The position numbers and the translations under genes were made by a program. Shown here in pieces: positions 8,435 through 17,001 of a DNA stretch of 36,560 nucleotides. The first letter of the stretch is position 1, and every line of letters starts with the position of its first letter. Origin of the DNA: Acidobacteriota bacterium (lineage in GTDB: Bacteria > Acidobacteriota > Terriglobia > Acidiferrales > UBA7541); NCBI GenBank assembly GCA_003224055.1, contig QHYE01000052.1, positions 1-36,560 of the forward strand. Direction: 5' to 3'. Below the pieces are notes generated by a model. It had not been told where the DNA came from. It was given only the letters and a program-made list of their open reading frames with translations, and made no database searches.

Positions 8435-8497
8435 CAATTCGCATCCGGCGGAGAGACATTTCCACTTTGCAGTCCCACCGTCCGGCGGCGGCATCCC

Positions 8498-9685
8498 ATG
8501 AAACTCGCTTATTTTGATTGTTTTTCGGGCATTAGCGGAGACATGACACTCGGCGCGCTGGTTGACGCTGGCTGTGATGTGGACCGCCTATGCGCCGAAT
8601 TGCGCGGCCTGCAAGTGCCGGGCTGGGAACTCTCCGCCGAAAAAGTCTGGAAGAACGGGATGGCTGCAACTTACGTCAAGGTGAAGACCGAAGACCAGTC
8701 CAAGCATCGATCGCTCAGCGCGATCCTTGAAATCTTGCAGAAATCGGAACTCGCCGCACAGGTACGTGAGCGCGCCGCTGCCATTTTTACGAAGCTCGGC
8801 GAAGCCGAAGCCCGTGTCCACGACGTGCCGCTCGAAAAGATTCACTTTCATGAAGTAGGTGCCGTTGATGCCATCGTGGACATCGTCGGTGCTTGCATCG
8901 GGTTCCACGCTCTGGGCATTGAAAAGTTTGCGTGCTCAGCGCTCAACGTTGGCGGGGGGACCGCAAAAATGGCGCACGGTGTTTTGCCTGTGCCCGCGCC
9001 CGCAACAGCGAATTTGCTCCAAGGGAAGCCGACCTATTCCGACGGCGCCCAGAAAGAACTCGTCACGCCGACCGGCGCGGCGATCGTCGCGACGCTTTGT
9101 GATTCCTTCGGTCCGCAGCCGCCAATGAGCGTATCGGCCATCGGGTACGGCGCGGGCACCGCCGACCTGGAAGGCCAGCCGAACGTCGTGCGTATCATGG
9201 TCGGCGAAGCGGCGGAAAAAACCGTCGCCGGTTTCGACGAAGAGATCGCCGTCATCGAAGCGAATCTCGACGACATGAATCCGCAGATTTACGGCTACTT
9301 CCTGGAAAAAGCATTGTCCACCGGGGCGCTGGACGTCTATACCACGCCTGTGCAAATGAAAAAGAACCGTCCCGGCACGCTTCTCACCGTTTTGTGCAAG
9401 CCGCACGATACCAACACGCTGATGTCGCTGATTTTTGCCGAGACGACCACGTTTGGTGCGCGCACCTATCGCGCGCAACGCCGCACTTTGCCGCGCGAAT
9501 TCCTGAGTGTCGCCACGGCCTTCGGCGATGTGCGCATCAAGATTTCCCGCGTGAATGGGCGCATCCTGCATGTTGCGCCTGAATATGACGACTGCAGGAA
9601 GCTGGCCGTCGCGAAAAATGTGCCTCTGCAGCGCGTAATCAGCGAAGCTCTCCGCGCTTATGAAACGGGCGGGAAAACACACTAG
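8498..9685 (+). CDS. larC: Nickel-pincer cofactor biosynthesis protein LarC
   Basis: LarC is the CTP-dependent nickel insertase that finishes the nickel-pincer nucleotide used by lactate racemase and related enzymes. The 395-residue protein starts with the family signature YFDCFSGISGDMTLGALVDAG and contains FHEVGAVDAIVDIVGAC, GGGTAKMAHGVLPVPAPAT, LVTPTGAAI and EANLDDMNPQIYGYF. In Lactobacillus plantarum larC is read through a programmed frameshift; here it is one continuous frame. It heads a plus-strand cluster, with metG two bases downstream. The sulfur-transferase partner larE lies about 8 kb away on the other strand; larA and larB are not in the window. The ribosome-binding site is weak (GGCGGCGG). 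Confidence 0.93.
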   Translation: MKLAYFDCFSGISGDMTLGALVDAGCDVDRLCAELRGLQVPGWELSAEKVWKNGMAATYVKVKTEDQSKHRSLSAILEILQKSELAAQVRERAAAIFTKLGEAEARVHDVPLEKIHFHEVGAVDAIVDIVGACIGFHALGIEKFACSALNVGGGTAKMAHGVLPVPAPATANLLQGKPTYSDGAQKELVTPTGAAIVATLCDSFGPQPPMSVSAIGYGAGTADLEGQPNVVRIMVGEAAEKTVAGFDEEIAVIEANLDDMNPQIYGYFLEKALSTGALDVYTTPVQMKKNRPGTLLTVLCKPHDTNTLMSLIFAETTTFGARTYRAQRRTLPREFLSVATAFGDVRIKISRVNGRILHVAPEYDDCRKLAVAKNVPLQRVISEALRAYETGGKTH

Positions 9686-9687
9686 TT

Positions 9688-11676
9688 ATGCCAGCCAACA
9701 AGCCCAAGTTCTATCTGACCACGCCGATCTACTACACGAACGGTTTGCCGCACATTGGCCACACGTACTCCACAATCGTGTGCGACACCATCCGTCGCTA
9801 CAAACGCATGCGCGGCTACGACGTGATCATGACCACCGGCACGGACGAACACGGCGTCAACGTCGAGCGCTCCGCAAAAAAGGCCGGCGTGTCCGAAGCC
9901 GAATTTGTAGCCAAGATGGCAGCGGAGTGGAAGGCGCTCTGGGAAGAGCTCAGCATTCAGGGCGACGAGTTTATTCGCACCACCGACCTGAAGCATGCGC
10001 ACACAGTGCAATGGCTCTTCAAACTGTGCCGCGAAAATGGTTTCGTCTACCCAGGGCACTACACTGGGCAATACTGCATCTACGACAATGCCTACGTGGA
10101 CGTGAAGGCAGGGGAAAACTGTCCCGATTGCGGCCGGCCCACGGAAACCGTCACTGAACCAAATTATTTCTTCAAACTTTCTGCTTTTCAAAAACCGCTG
10201 CTGGATTGGTACGCCAAGCATCCCGACTTCATCCAGCCAGAATCGCGGCGCAATGAAGTGCTCAGCTTTGTGGAAGGTGGCCTCCGGGATCTCAGCATCA
10301 CGCGCACCACGATTCGCTGGGGCATTCCCGTTCCCGGTGAAGAGCCGCACGTTTTCTACGTTTGGTTTGACGCGCTCACGGCGTATCTGAGCGCCGTTGG
10401 CGGTCCGAATTACGAGAAGCAGGGATTCTGGCCCGCCGATATCCATCTCGTCGGCAAAGAGATTATTCGCTTTCACGCCGTCTACTGGCCGGCGTTTTTG
10501 ATGGCTGCGGGTCTGCCGCTGCCGAAACAGGTTTGGGCGCATGGCTGGCTGCTCATGGATAGCGCCAAAATGAGCAAGTCCGTGGGCAATGTCGTTCGCC
10601 CGCGTCCGATCGTGCACGTCCTCGGTATGGACGCGCTTCGCTACTATCTTCTGCGAGAGACGGTTTTCGGCCAGGATGGCAACTTCAGTTATGATGCCCT
10701 CGTTACGCGCTACAACAGCGACCTCGCCAACGGCCTCGGCAACCTCGCCAGCCGCACCGCGGCGATGGTCGAGAAGAATTGTGGCGGGAAAGTTCCTCAG
10801 CCCGGGGCGCTGCAGCCGCAGGACGAAGCGCTCGCGAAACAAGCGCAGGCCGCGATCTGCGAAGTTCTGGAGCTTTACGAAAAGCTTGGATTTTCCCGAG
10901 CGCTCGAACTGATCTGGTCGCTGATCGCCGCCGCTGACAAATATCTCGCTTCCGAGCAGCCGTGGACGCTAAGCAGCTCCGATGCGGACAATCAGCGGCG
11001 CGGCACAATGCTCTGGACCGCTGCCGAAGTACTTCGCGTTGCGACCTCGCTGGCGCATCCCGTCTTGCCGGAAAGCACTGCGAAGGTTTGGGCGCTGCTT
11101 GGACAGACGGGCCACGTGAGTTCTCAGGAATTGGACGCACTCCGCTGGGGCCAGCTCAAGCCGGGCACGCCGCTGGGCAAATCACAGTCACTTTTTCCTC
11201 GCATTGAAAAAGCGGAAGCCATTGAGAGGATGGAAGCCATGGAAAACGAAGCACAAAAGCAACCCTCGCCGGTCACGGCGCCCGCGGCTGCAAGCGCGCC
11301 CGTTGCGGGTGGCGCTGCCGCTGCCGCCGCACCCGCTCCCGCGGAAAAAATTGGCATCGAGGATTTTGCCAAAGTCGAAATGCGCGTTGGTCAGATCAAG
11401 ACCGCCGAACGCATTGTCGGCGCAGACAAATTGTTGAAGCTCACCGTGGACATCGGCACGGAGATTCGCCAGATCTGCGCTGGCATCGCGCAATTCTACG
11501 AACCGGAAAAGCTGATTGGCCGCAAAGTCGCTGTCGTCGTGAATCTTGCGCCGCGCAAACTCCGCGGCGTCGAATCCAACGGCATGATCGTCGCCGCCTC
11601 CGTCGGCCCCGAAGGCCGCCCCGTTCTCGCCGGTTTCCCCGACGAAGACGTCGAAATCGGCGCCAGATTGAAGTAA
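9688..11676 (+). CDS. metG: Methionyl-tRNA synthetase with C-terminal tRNA-binding domain
   Basis: Charges both initiator and elongator tRNA-Met. The 662-residue class I synthetase shows PHIGHTYST (HIGH 22-25), GTDEHG, a one-knuckle zinc site (Cys130, Cys145, Cys148, with Asp133 at the fourth position), WFDALTAYLS and the DSAKMSKSVGN loop (KMSKS 294-298). An Ala/Pro-rich linker (about residues 527-552) connects to a Trbp111/EMAP-II-like domain beginning IGIEDFAKVEMRVGQIK, which helps tRNA binding and dimerisation. It begins two bases after larC and probably depends on the same promoter. The product acts on the initiator tRNA encoded at the left edge of the window. Confidence 0.97.
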   Translation: MPANKPKFYLTTPIYYTNGLPHIGHTYSTIVCDTIRRYKRMRGYDVIMTTGTDEHGVNVERSAKKAGVSEAEFVAKMAAEWKALWEELSIQGDEFIRTTDLKHAHTVQWLFKLCRENGFVYPGHYTGQYCIYDNAYVDVKAGENCPDCGRPTETVTEPNYFFKLSAFQKPLLDWYAKHPDFIQPESRRNEVLSFVEGGLRDLSITRTTIRWGIPVPGEEPHVFYVWFDALTAYLSAVGGPNYEKQGFWPADIHLVGKEIIRFHAVYWPAFLMAAGLPLPKQVWAHGWLLMDSAKMSKSVGNVVRPRPIVHVLGMDALRYYLLRETVFGQDGNFSYDALVTRYNSDLANGLGNLASRTAAMVEKNCGGKVPQPGALQPQDEALAKQAQAAICEVLELYEKLGFSRALELIWSLIAAADKYLASEQPWTLSSSDADNQRRGTMLWTAAEVLRVATSLAHPVLPESTAKVWALLGQTGHVSSQELDALRWGQLKPGTPLGKSQSLFPRIEKAEAIERMEAMENEAQKQPSPVTAPAAASAPVAGGAAAAAAPAPAEKIGIEDFAKVEMRVGQIKTAERIVGADKLLKLTVDIGTEIRQICAGIAQFYEPEKLIGRKVAVVVNLAPRKLRGVESNGMIVAASVGPEGRPVLAGFPDEDVEIGARLK

Positions 11677-11677
11677 A

Positions 11678-11695
11678 GGCACGATATATCGTGCC
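11678..11695. repeat. Perfect 18-bp palindrome GGCACGATATATCGTGCC
   Basis: Two bases after the metG stop and before tatD there is an exact palindrome, followed by CCTAC. Such elements in intergenic DNA are typically dispersed repeats; here it could also act as a weak attenuator. No T-run follows. Confidence 0.65.
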
Positions 11696-11728
11696 CCTAC
11701 GGTTGCCGCACTTGGGACACTCCATTTA

Positions 11729-12550
11729 ATGGAATTGATTGACTCACATGCGCACATCGATTTCCCGCAATTCGCGGAAGACCGCGACGACATGCTCGAG
11801 CGCGCGCGCGCCGCTGGAGTGAGCACGCTCCTCGCCATCGGCACCGGCCCGGGCCCTGAGAAGCTAGATTCCGCGCTGCCCTTTGCCGAACAACATGACT
11901 GGATTTACGCCACGGTTGGCATTCATCCACACGAGGCGAAGGAAGTCACATCGCAGCACTTGGAAGAACTGGCGCGGCTGGCTCAGCATCCGAAAGTCAT
12001 CGCGTGGGGAGAAATCGGACTCGACTATTACTACGATCATTCGCCGCGCGAAGCGCAAGCGCGTGTTTTCCGCGACCAGATGGCTCTCGCGCGGCGCGCG
12101 AAGAAACCCATCATCATTCATTGCCGCGACGCTTGGACCGATTGCCTGAACATGATTGAAGAACATTGGCGCCCGACCGGCCTCGGCGGAATATTGCATT
12201 GCTTCACCGGCACGCTCGACGATGCACGGCGCGGAATGGACATGGGCTTTCTGATTTCTTTTGCGGGAAATTCAACCTATCCAAAAACTCAGAACCTTCG
12301 CGACGTTGCGAAAGCTTTGCCATTGGAGAAGATTTTGATCGAGACGGACGCTCCGTACCTCGCGCCGCAGCCCTATCGCGGCAAGCGCAACGAGCCGGCT
12401 TACGTTGCGGAAGTGGCGCGCACGCTTGCGACTGTGAGAGACTTGACGCCAGAAGAAATTGCCGCGGCCACGACAGGGAATTTTCGGCGCTTTTTTGGCC
12501 TTGCCCAACCGGCGAGCCTCGCGGCATCAGGTCTCAAGGCAGATGAATAA
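11729..12550 (+). CDS. tatD: TatD-family metal-dependent DNase/hydrolase
   Basis: TatD proteins are TIM-barrel metallohydrolases with 3'-5' DNase activity reported for some members, implicated in DNA repair or degradation. The 273-residue protein has the expected metal ligands: DSHAHID (His7, His9), GEIGLDYYYDHS, IIHCRDAW, LHCFTG and ETDAPYLAPQPYRGKRNEP. It follows metG as in many bacteria, with a small palindrome in the 52-base gap, and stops just before the polyprenyl synthase. No clear ribosome-binding site is seen at the ATG; GGGA lies 14 bases upstream. Confidence 0.93.
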   Translation: MELIDSHAHIDFPQFAEDRDDMLERARAAGVSTLLAIGTGPGPEKLDSALPFAEQHDWIYATVGIHPHEAKEVTSQHLEELARLAQHPKVIAWGEIGLDYYYDHSPREAQARVFRDQMALARRAKKPIIIHCRDAWTDCLNMIEEHWRPTGLGGILHCFTGTLDDARRGMDMGFLISFAGNSTYPKTQNLRDVAKALPLEKILIETDAPYLAPQPYRGKRNEPAYVAEVARTLATVRDLTPEEIAAATTGNFRRFFGLAQPASLAASGLKADE

Positions 12551-12565
12551 TTTGGGGGATACGCC

Positions 12566-13549
12566 ATCGCGCTGCTGACGGTCAAAGAGATTTTTGATCT
12601 GGTCCGCGACGATCTCGCACTTGTCGAGGAAGAACTCGCGCGGCAAAGCGAAGCTGCCTTTCCGCCGGTTTCTGAAATCACCGCCTACTTGCTCGGCGGT
12701 GGCGGAAAGCGGCTGCGGCCCGCGCTCCTGCTTCTCTCGGCGCGTCATGCCGGACGCGCCGATCGCGGCGCCATCCGTCTGGCTGCCGTCGTAGAACTCC
12801 TGCACAGCGCCACGCTGATCCACGACGACGTTATCGACAGCGCCGACACGCGCCGCGGCCGTCCCTCCGCCAACTCACGATGGGGGAATCATCGGAGCGT
12901 GCTCACCGGCGACTGGCTTTACATGCAGTCCTTTCAAATGGCGCTCGAGGAACGCAATTTCCGCATCCTTGATATCCTCATCGACCTGACACAAAAAATG
13001 GTGGAAGGGGAGCTGATCCAACTGGCAAAAATTGGCCGCATCGACGTAACCGAAGAAGATGCGCTGCGGCTGGCCACGTATAAGACCGCATGTCTCTTCA
13101 GCGGCTGCGCGCGACTCGGCGCCGTGCTGGGCGGCCTCGAAGGCAAAGAAGAGCAGGCGCTCGCGGACTATGGGCGGTATGCGGGCCTCGCATTTCAACT
13201 CGTGGATGATCTTCTTGATTTTACGGCGTCGGCGCAACAGCTTGGAAAACCTGTGCTGAGCGACTTGAAGGAAGGCAAAGTCACGTTGCCGCTGATTTAT
13301 GCAATGGAAAACGGTCATCGACATGCGCGCGAAATGGTGGCGCGGGTTCTGGAAGAAAAGAAATTTGTCTCGGTCCGTCCGGAAACGCTGGTTTCGCTTG
13401 TGCACGAGTCCGGGGCGCTCGATCGCACACGCAATCTGGCGCAGGACTATGCGCGGCGCGCCAAGGCTTGCTTGAATGGCGGAGCCGACTCCGAATATCA
13501 TCGCGCGCTCGCCACGCTGCCTGACTTTATCCTCGAACGCGAAAATTAG
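12566..13549 (+). CDS. Polyprenyl diphosphate synthase, start codon non-canonical
   Basis: A trans-prenyltransferase making the long isoprenoid chain of a quinone or lipid carrier. Both aspartate-rich motifs are present: HDDVID (DDxxD) and LVDDLLD near the C-terminus, plus GGGGKRLRPAL. Conserved N-terminal sequence (KEIFDLVRDDLALVEEEL, then FPPVSEITAYLLGG) extends upstream of the first ordinary start, TTG at 12689. Between the upstream in-frame stop (12548) and 12689 the frame has no ATG, GTG or TTG. A strong GGGGGAT (12554-12560) lies seven bases before an ATC at 12566, which I take as the likely start; CTG at 12572 or 12575 are alternatives. Starting at 12689 would delete about 40 residues. 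Product chain length cannot be told from the sequence. Confidence 0.85.
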   Translation: MALLTVKEIFDLVRDDLALVEEELARQSEAAFPPVSEITAYLLGGGGKRLRPALLLLSARHAGRADRGAIRLAAVVELLHSATLIHDDVIDSADTRRGRPSANSRWGNHRSVLTGDWLYMQSFQMALEERNFRILDILIDLTQKMVEGELIQLAKIGRIDVTEEDALRLATYKTACLFSGCARLGAVLGGLEGKEEQALADYGRYAGLAFQLVDDLLDFTASAQQLGKPVLSDLKEGKVTLPLIYAMENGHRHAREMVARVLEEKKFVSVRPETLVSLVHESGALDRTRNLAQDYARRAKACLNGGADSEYHRALATLPDFILEREN

Positions 13550-13563
13550 CCGCGCCCGATTCC

Positions 13564-14499
13564 ATGCTGCCGTTCAAACTGGTCTATCACGAACGCTACG
13601 ACCTGAATCTCGGCGCGCACGTTTTTCCTTCGCAGAAGTTCCGCCTGATCCACGAAATGCTGTTCCGCGAAAACATAGCTGCGCCACAAGATTTTCTGCG
13701 CCCGGAAGCTGCGAGTGACGAGGACATTTTGCGCGTTCATACCGCGGACTGGGTGCGCAAATTGAAAACCGGCGCGCTCACCGCCAGCGACGTGATGAAA
13801 CTCGAAGTGCCGTATTCGCCCGAACTGGTGGAGGCCGTGTGGCTTGCTGCTGGCGGGTCGATTCTTGCGGCGCAGTCGGCGCTGCGCGACGGATTTGGTT
13901 CGAATCTGGGCGGCGGATTTCATCATGCGTATCCGGGGCACGGGGAAGGATTCTGCGCGATTCACGACGTGGCGGTGGCGATTCGAAAGCTACAGGCGGA
14001 TGGCGCGGTAGAAAAGGCCATGGTCGTTGATACGGACGTGCATCACGGCAACGGCACGGCGGCCATCTTCCGAAATGATCCAACGGTCTTTACGATTTCC
14101 ATTCATCAGGAAAACAACTATCCGGCGCACAAGCCGCCGTCGAATATCGATCTGAATATGGAGGACCGCGTCGAAGACGATGAGTATTTTGGGGCGCTGA
14201 TTCCAGCCGTGCAAAAAGCCATGGATGAATTTCAGCCGGAGATTCTTTTCTATGTGGGAGGCGCGGATCCCTACTGCGAAGATCAGCTCGGCGGCTTGTC
14301 ACTCACGAGAGAAGGACTGAAGAGACGCGACCGCGGCGTTTTCGAGGAAGCGCGGCGGCGCAAGATTCCAGTGGCCACGGTTCTTGCGGGCGGGTACGCG
14401 CGGCGCGTGGAAGATACCGTGCGCATTCACGTGAATACCATTCTCGCTGCCCGCGATGTCGCGCTCGCATTTCCCTCCGCGTCTGTCGCGCGAAGCTGA
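13564..14499 (+). CDS. Histone deacetylase-family (HDAC11/AcuC-like) deacetylase
   Basis: A zinc-dependent amidohydrolase of the arginase/deacetylase fold. The 311-residue protein has the catalytic His pair in GGGFHHA (His120-His121), zinc ligands in VDTDVHHGNGT (Asp158, His160) and GGADPY (Asp235), and a Gly-rich C-terminal LAGGYARR. The pattern resembles class IV/HDAC11-like bacterial members. Bacterial relatives deacetylate acetyl-CoA synthetase, polyamines or other acetylated amines; the substrate here is unknown. It begins 14 bases after the prenyl synthase and converges with the thioredoxin-like gene, with only 15 bases between stops. No SD is seen at its start. Confidence 0.88.
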   Translation: MLPFKLVYHERYDLNLGAHVFPSQKFRLIHEMLFRENIAAPQDFLRPEAASDEDILRVHTADWVRKLKTGALTASDVMKLEVPYSPELVEAVWLAAGGSILAAQSALRDGFGSNLGGGFHHAYPGHGEGFCAIHDVAVAIRKLQADGAVEKAMVVDTDVHHGNGTAAIFRNDPTVFTISIHQENNYPAHKPPSNIDLNMEDRVEDDEYFGALIPAVQKAMDEFQPEILFYVGGADPYCEDQLGGLSLTREGLKRRDRGVFEEARRRKIPVATVLAGGYARRVEDTVRIHVNTILAARDVALAFPSASVARS

Positions 14500-14514
14500 T
14501 AGTCTCCGCATTCC

Positions 14515-15867
14515 CTAAGGATTCTTGTTCTGGGCTTCCAGTATGCGGCGAACGGCCGCTGTCAGCTCCTGTTCAAAGGTGTCCGGGCTGAATCCATTTG
14601 CGCGATAGGCTATTCTGCCATCGCGATCAATCACGACGACCGTGGGGAATGAGTTGACGCCGAACAGCCGGTCGAGGCCATCGGCAAAGACAACCGCGGT
14701 GTGCGGTTTGGATTCCGCCAGGTAGGCCGGCACGAGCGTTTCGTCTTCGTCGCAATTGGCGGCAAGAAAAGTCACGTCCGGCACGCTGTTGAATTCCCCG
14801 GCCACACGCCCGAAGAGCAAATCAAGCGCGCGGCAGGGACCGCACCAGGTGGTCCAAAAATCAAGGACGAGAATCTGACCTTTCGATTTTCGTAAGGAAA
14901 ACGGCGTGCCCTCGGGCGCCTTGCGCAGCATAAATTCGAAAGGCTCGCGGGCATCCGTGTTTTTCCGGGATTTCACGCTGCTGGAGATTTGCGAGACATC
15001 GTCAAAAGTGCGAAGCATATACGCACCCAGACCCTCGTCGGAACCGTGGGCCATACGCCAGACGTTGCCTAGTTTTTGGCGGATTTCCTTGCGGCTGACA
15101 TCGCCATTATTTCCTTCGGCAATGGCGAAAGCGAGTGAATACTCCGTGATGGCGGAATTCCAATCTTTTTTGAGTTCCGCAGTTTCCCCGAGTCGTTCGG
15201 CAGCGCCGGCAGTCGGAGCGATTTGATAGCTGGTCTCGAAGTCTTGTTGCGCGGAGCGGTAATCCTTCAATTTCATATATAGATTGCCGCGAATGAAAAG
15301 CGCGGACGCCTGCTCGGTTTTCTTCTCGCGCTGCCACTGTTCTTCGGAGACGCGCGGAGACCGGCCGGAGGCAGAGGTGCGATTCACGAAGTCAAGGACG
15401 CGAGTTGCGTAGCTGACCGCGCGGCGGAGCGCAGCTTCGTCGTCTTTGCGCTCGAGAAGCTGAATAGTGAGCATGGTGATGGGGGTATCGTTGGGGTTTA
15501 GAGCGACAATGCGTTCGGCGTAATCAGAGGCGCGCGCGTCATCCCGCAACTGGAGGCTGGCTTCCACGAGGGCCCGATAGATCTGCGAGCGGTTTTCATC
15601 TTCCGGATGCCTGCCCAAAAAGGCTTCCAGATTGCGGACCAGCATGGCTCGGTCATTTCCCGCGGTGGAGACGGCCAACCGCAATTCTTCTTCCGCGGTG
15701 GGTTGCTTGATGGCCGCGGGCTGTTTGGAAAGGGACGGGCTTGCCGGTTTCTGCGCAGCGCTCTGCGTACTTTCAGCTTGTGTGCCGGTCTGTCCGAGGA
15801 TTGGCGCCGCCGCGGCACAAAGAAAAAGCAGAAAGCCTGCTGATGCCCGGAAATTCAAAGTAGCCAT
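14515..15867 (-). CDS. Secreted TlpA/ResA-like thioredoxin with N-terminal TPR region
   Basis: The 450-residue protein (from ATG 15867) begins with a signal peptide (hydrophobic GFLLFLCAAAAPILG), so the thioredoxin domain should be outside the cytoplasm. A Gln/Pro/Ser-rich linker precedes a helical TPR-like region (about 60-280; tetratricopeptide pattern in ALFIRGNLYMKLKDYRSAQQ). The C-terminal domain has LDFWTTWCGPC (active-site Cys341 and Cys344 counting from this start) and the cis-Pro segment NSFPTVVVIDRDG, as in TlpA/ResA disulfide reductases. The first possible start is eight codons upstream (15891). No SD precedes the ATG; a -10 box lies eight bases before it. The partner that reduces it is not in the window. 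Confidence 0.87.
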   Translation of the reverse strand: MATLNFRASAGFLLFLCAAAAPILGQTGTQAESTQSAAQKPASPSLSKQPAAIKQPTAEEELRLAVSTAGNDRAMLVRNLEAFLGRHPEDENRSQIYRALVEASLQLRDDARASDYAERIVALNPNDTPITMLTIQLLERKDDEAALRRAVSYATRVLDFVNRTSASGRSPRVSEEQWQREKKTEQASALFIRGNLYMKLKDYRSAQQDFETSYQIAPTAGAAERLGETAELKKDWNSAITEYSLAFAIAEGNNGDVSRKEIRQKLGNVWRMAHGSDEGLGAYMLRTFDDVSQISSSVKSRKNTDAREPFEFMLRKAPEGTPFSLRKSKGQILVLDFWTTWCGPCRALDLLFGRVAGEFNSVPDVTFLAANCDEDETLVPAYLAESKPHTAVVFADGLDRLFGVNSFPTVVVIDRDGRIAYRANGFSPDTFEQELTAAVRRILEAQNKNP

Positions 15868-15875
15868 ACGAGGGA

Positions 15876-15904
15876 ATTCTAAGCGTAACAAGGAAAATTG
15901 TCGC
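15876..15904 (-). promoter_or_regulatory. Promoter of the thioredoxin-like gene, abutting its start
   Basis: On the minus strand GCGACA (15904-15899), 17 bases, then TAGAAT (15881-15876), then eight bases (no SD) to the ATG at 15867. The predicted transcript starts at or one base before the ATG. Confidence 0.5.
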
Positions 15905-15950
15905 TAGTTCTTAGCCGTCTTCTCACAGGAAGAAAGTCAGCAGTGCGCGC

Positions 15951-16934
15951 CTAGTTCGAACCGCTGACGCGGATTTCGCCGGAGACGGTTTGCACATCGA
16001 CGCGCGCGCCCCCGCTACCCATGCGGGCGCGGAGGACCCGCTTGCCTTGCTCTTCGATCATGATGGGAATATCGGTTCGAATCTCGCCGGAGACGGCTTG
16101 CGCGGAAAGATGGAAATTGGCAGAGGCCGGAACTTTCAAGAGTACGGAACCTGACACGGTCTTCAGCTCCCAATACCCATTGGCGCCTGGATTTCCCTGA
16201 ACGGACACCCGGCCGGAAGCGGCATGCGCTTTTACGTCCTTCGAAGCGCCCTGGATGTCAACGGCGCCGCTCGCCGTGTCTGCTTCGACGCGGCCGCCCG
16301 GGCGAAGGACTTGAATTGTTCCGGCGAGCGCGTTGATGCGCACGTCGCCTTTCGTATCCGAAACACTTACGCTGCCTGAAGCAGTGGAGATGCGGACGTC
16401 GTCGCCGACGTCATTTGCAGAGACGGAACCGCTGGCCGTGGTGAGCTGCGCATCGCGATCGATCTTTTCAACGCGGATGGAGCCGGAGGCGGCTTGCACT
16501 TTTACGGGGCCGCGCACTCCACGAACCGCCTGCGCACCGGAAGCCACGGTAGCGCTGACTTCCGTGTCATGAGGAACTTGAATGGTGTAGGCGATGGAAA
16601 GGTGACGCAGACCGGACATTTCTTTTCCAATTCGAATGGTATCGCCTTTTTGCTCGATGGGAGGATTCGCGAGGGTCTCATCCAAGCGCTTCTGCGGGTC
16701 GCCGAAACCCATTCCCGAAGCGCGCACAGCGCCATGCACGTGCACTTTACCGTCCGCGCTCCCTGTGATGTCCACGTCACCGGAGGCGTTGGTGATCTCC
16801 AGTCGAAGGGGGCCTGTCACGGCGTAATTGCGGTCAAAGCTGCCGCTGGCCGCTGGACCGACGTGGCAAGCGACGAGGGAAAGTGCGGCCATGGTCAGAA
16901 TCAGCGTGATCAAGAATTGGCGCTGGCGCAACAT
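15951..16934 (-). CDS. DUF4097-family lipoprotein with beta-strand repeats
   Basis: Function is unknown. The 327-residue protein starts MLRQRQFLITLILTMAALSL and has a lipobox LVAC (Cys26), so it is likely lipid-anchored. The rest is a series of short repeats of the type ASGSVS or VSGEIR (at least nine copies), the DUF4097/adhesin-like pattern that folds into a right-handed beta solenoid. I start at ATG 16934, preceded by GGAGGA; an upstream frame extension to 17099 has no such signal. It lies 67 bases downstream of larE and 83 bases upstream of the thioredoxin-like gene on the same strand. DUF4097 proteins often accompany envelope-stress or anti-sigma genes, but none is adjacent here. Confidence 0.83.
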   Translation of the reverse strand: MLRQRQFLITLILTMAALSLVACHVGPAASGSFDRNYAVTGPLRLEITNASGDVDITGSADGKVHVHGAVRASGMGFGDPQKRLDETLANPPIEQKGDTIRIGKEMSGLRHLSIAYTIQVPHDTEVSATVASGAQAVRGVRGPVKVQAASGSIRVEKIDRDAQLTTASGSVSANDVGDDVRISTASGSVSVSDTKGDVRINALAGTIQVLRPGGRVEADTASGAVDIQGASKDVKAHAASGRVSVQGNPGANGYWELKTVSGSVLLKVPASANFHLSAQAVSGEIRTDIPIMIEEQGKRVLRARMGSGGARVDVQTVSGEIRVSGSN

Positions 16935-17001
16935 TCGTCCTCCGTCAGGTCCATGAACTTCTCTCCATGGCCCGGCATCTCTAGTTACGCAAAAGCGGCC
17001 A

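Larger units (their letters stand above)
7775..8497. other. Gene-poor 723-bp region between argS and larC
   Basis: This stretch holds two outward promoters (for argS and larC), an operator-like palindrome over a third promoter-like element, and a plus-strand open frame at 7932-8501 (189 codons). I do not believe the frame is a gene: its translation is rich in Ser, Arg, Phe and Pro, has no domain I recognise, and includes low-complexity runs from CAGTCACC-type repeats near 8370-8400. Its stop overlaps the larC start by four bases. A decayed gene or a regulatory RNA cannot be excluded. Confidence 0.5.

Noticed and set aside
7932-8501. Plus-strand open frame of 189 codons filling the gap before larC
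   Set aside because: Composition (Ser, Arg, Phe, Pro rich, low-complexity runs) is not protein-like, no domain is recognisable, and a strong larC promoter lies inside it. Kept only as part of the gene-poor region.
9682-10842. Minus-strand frame of 386 codons opposite metG
   Set aside because: Antisense shadow of a conserved synthetase.
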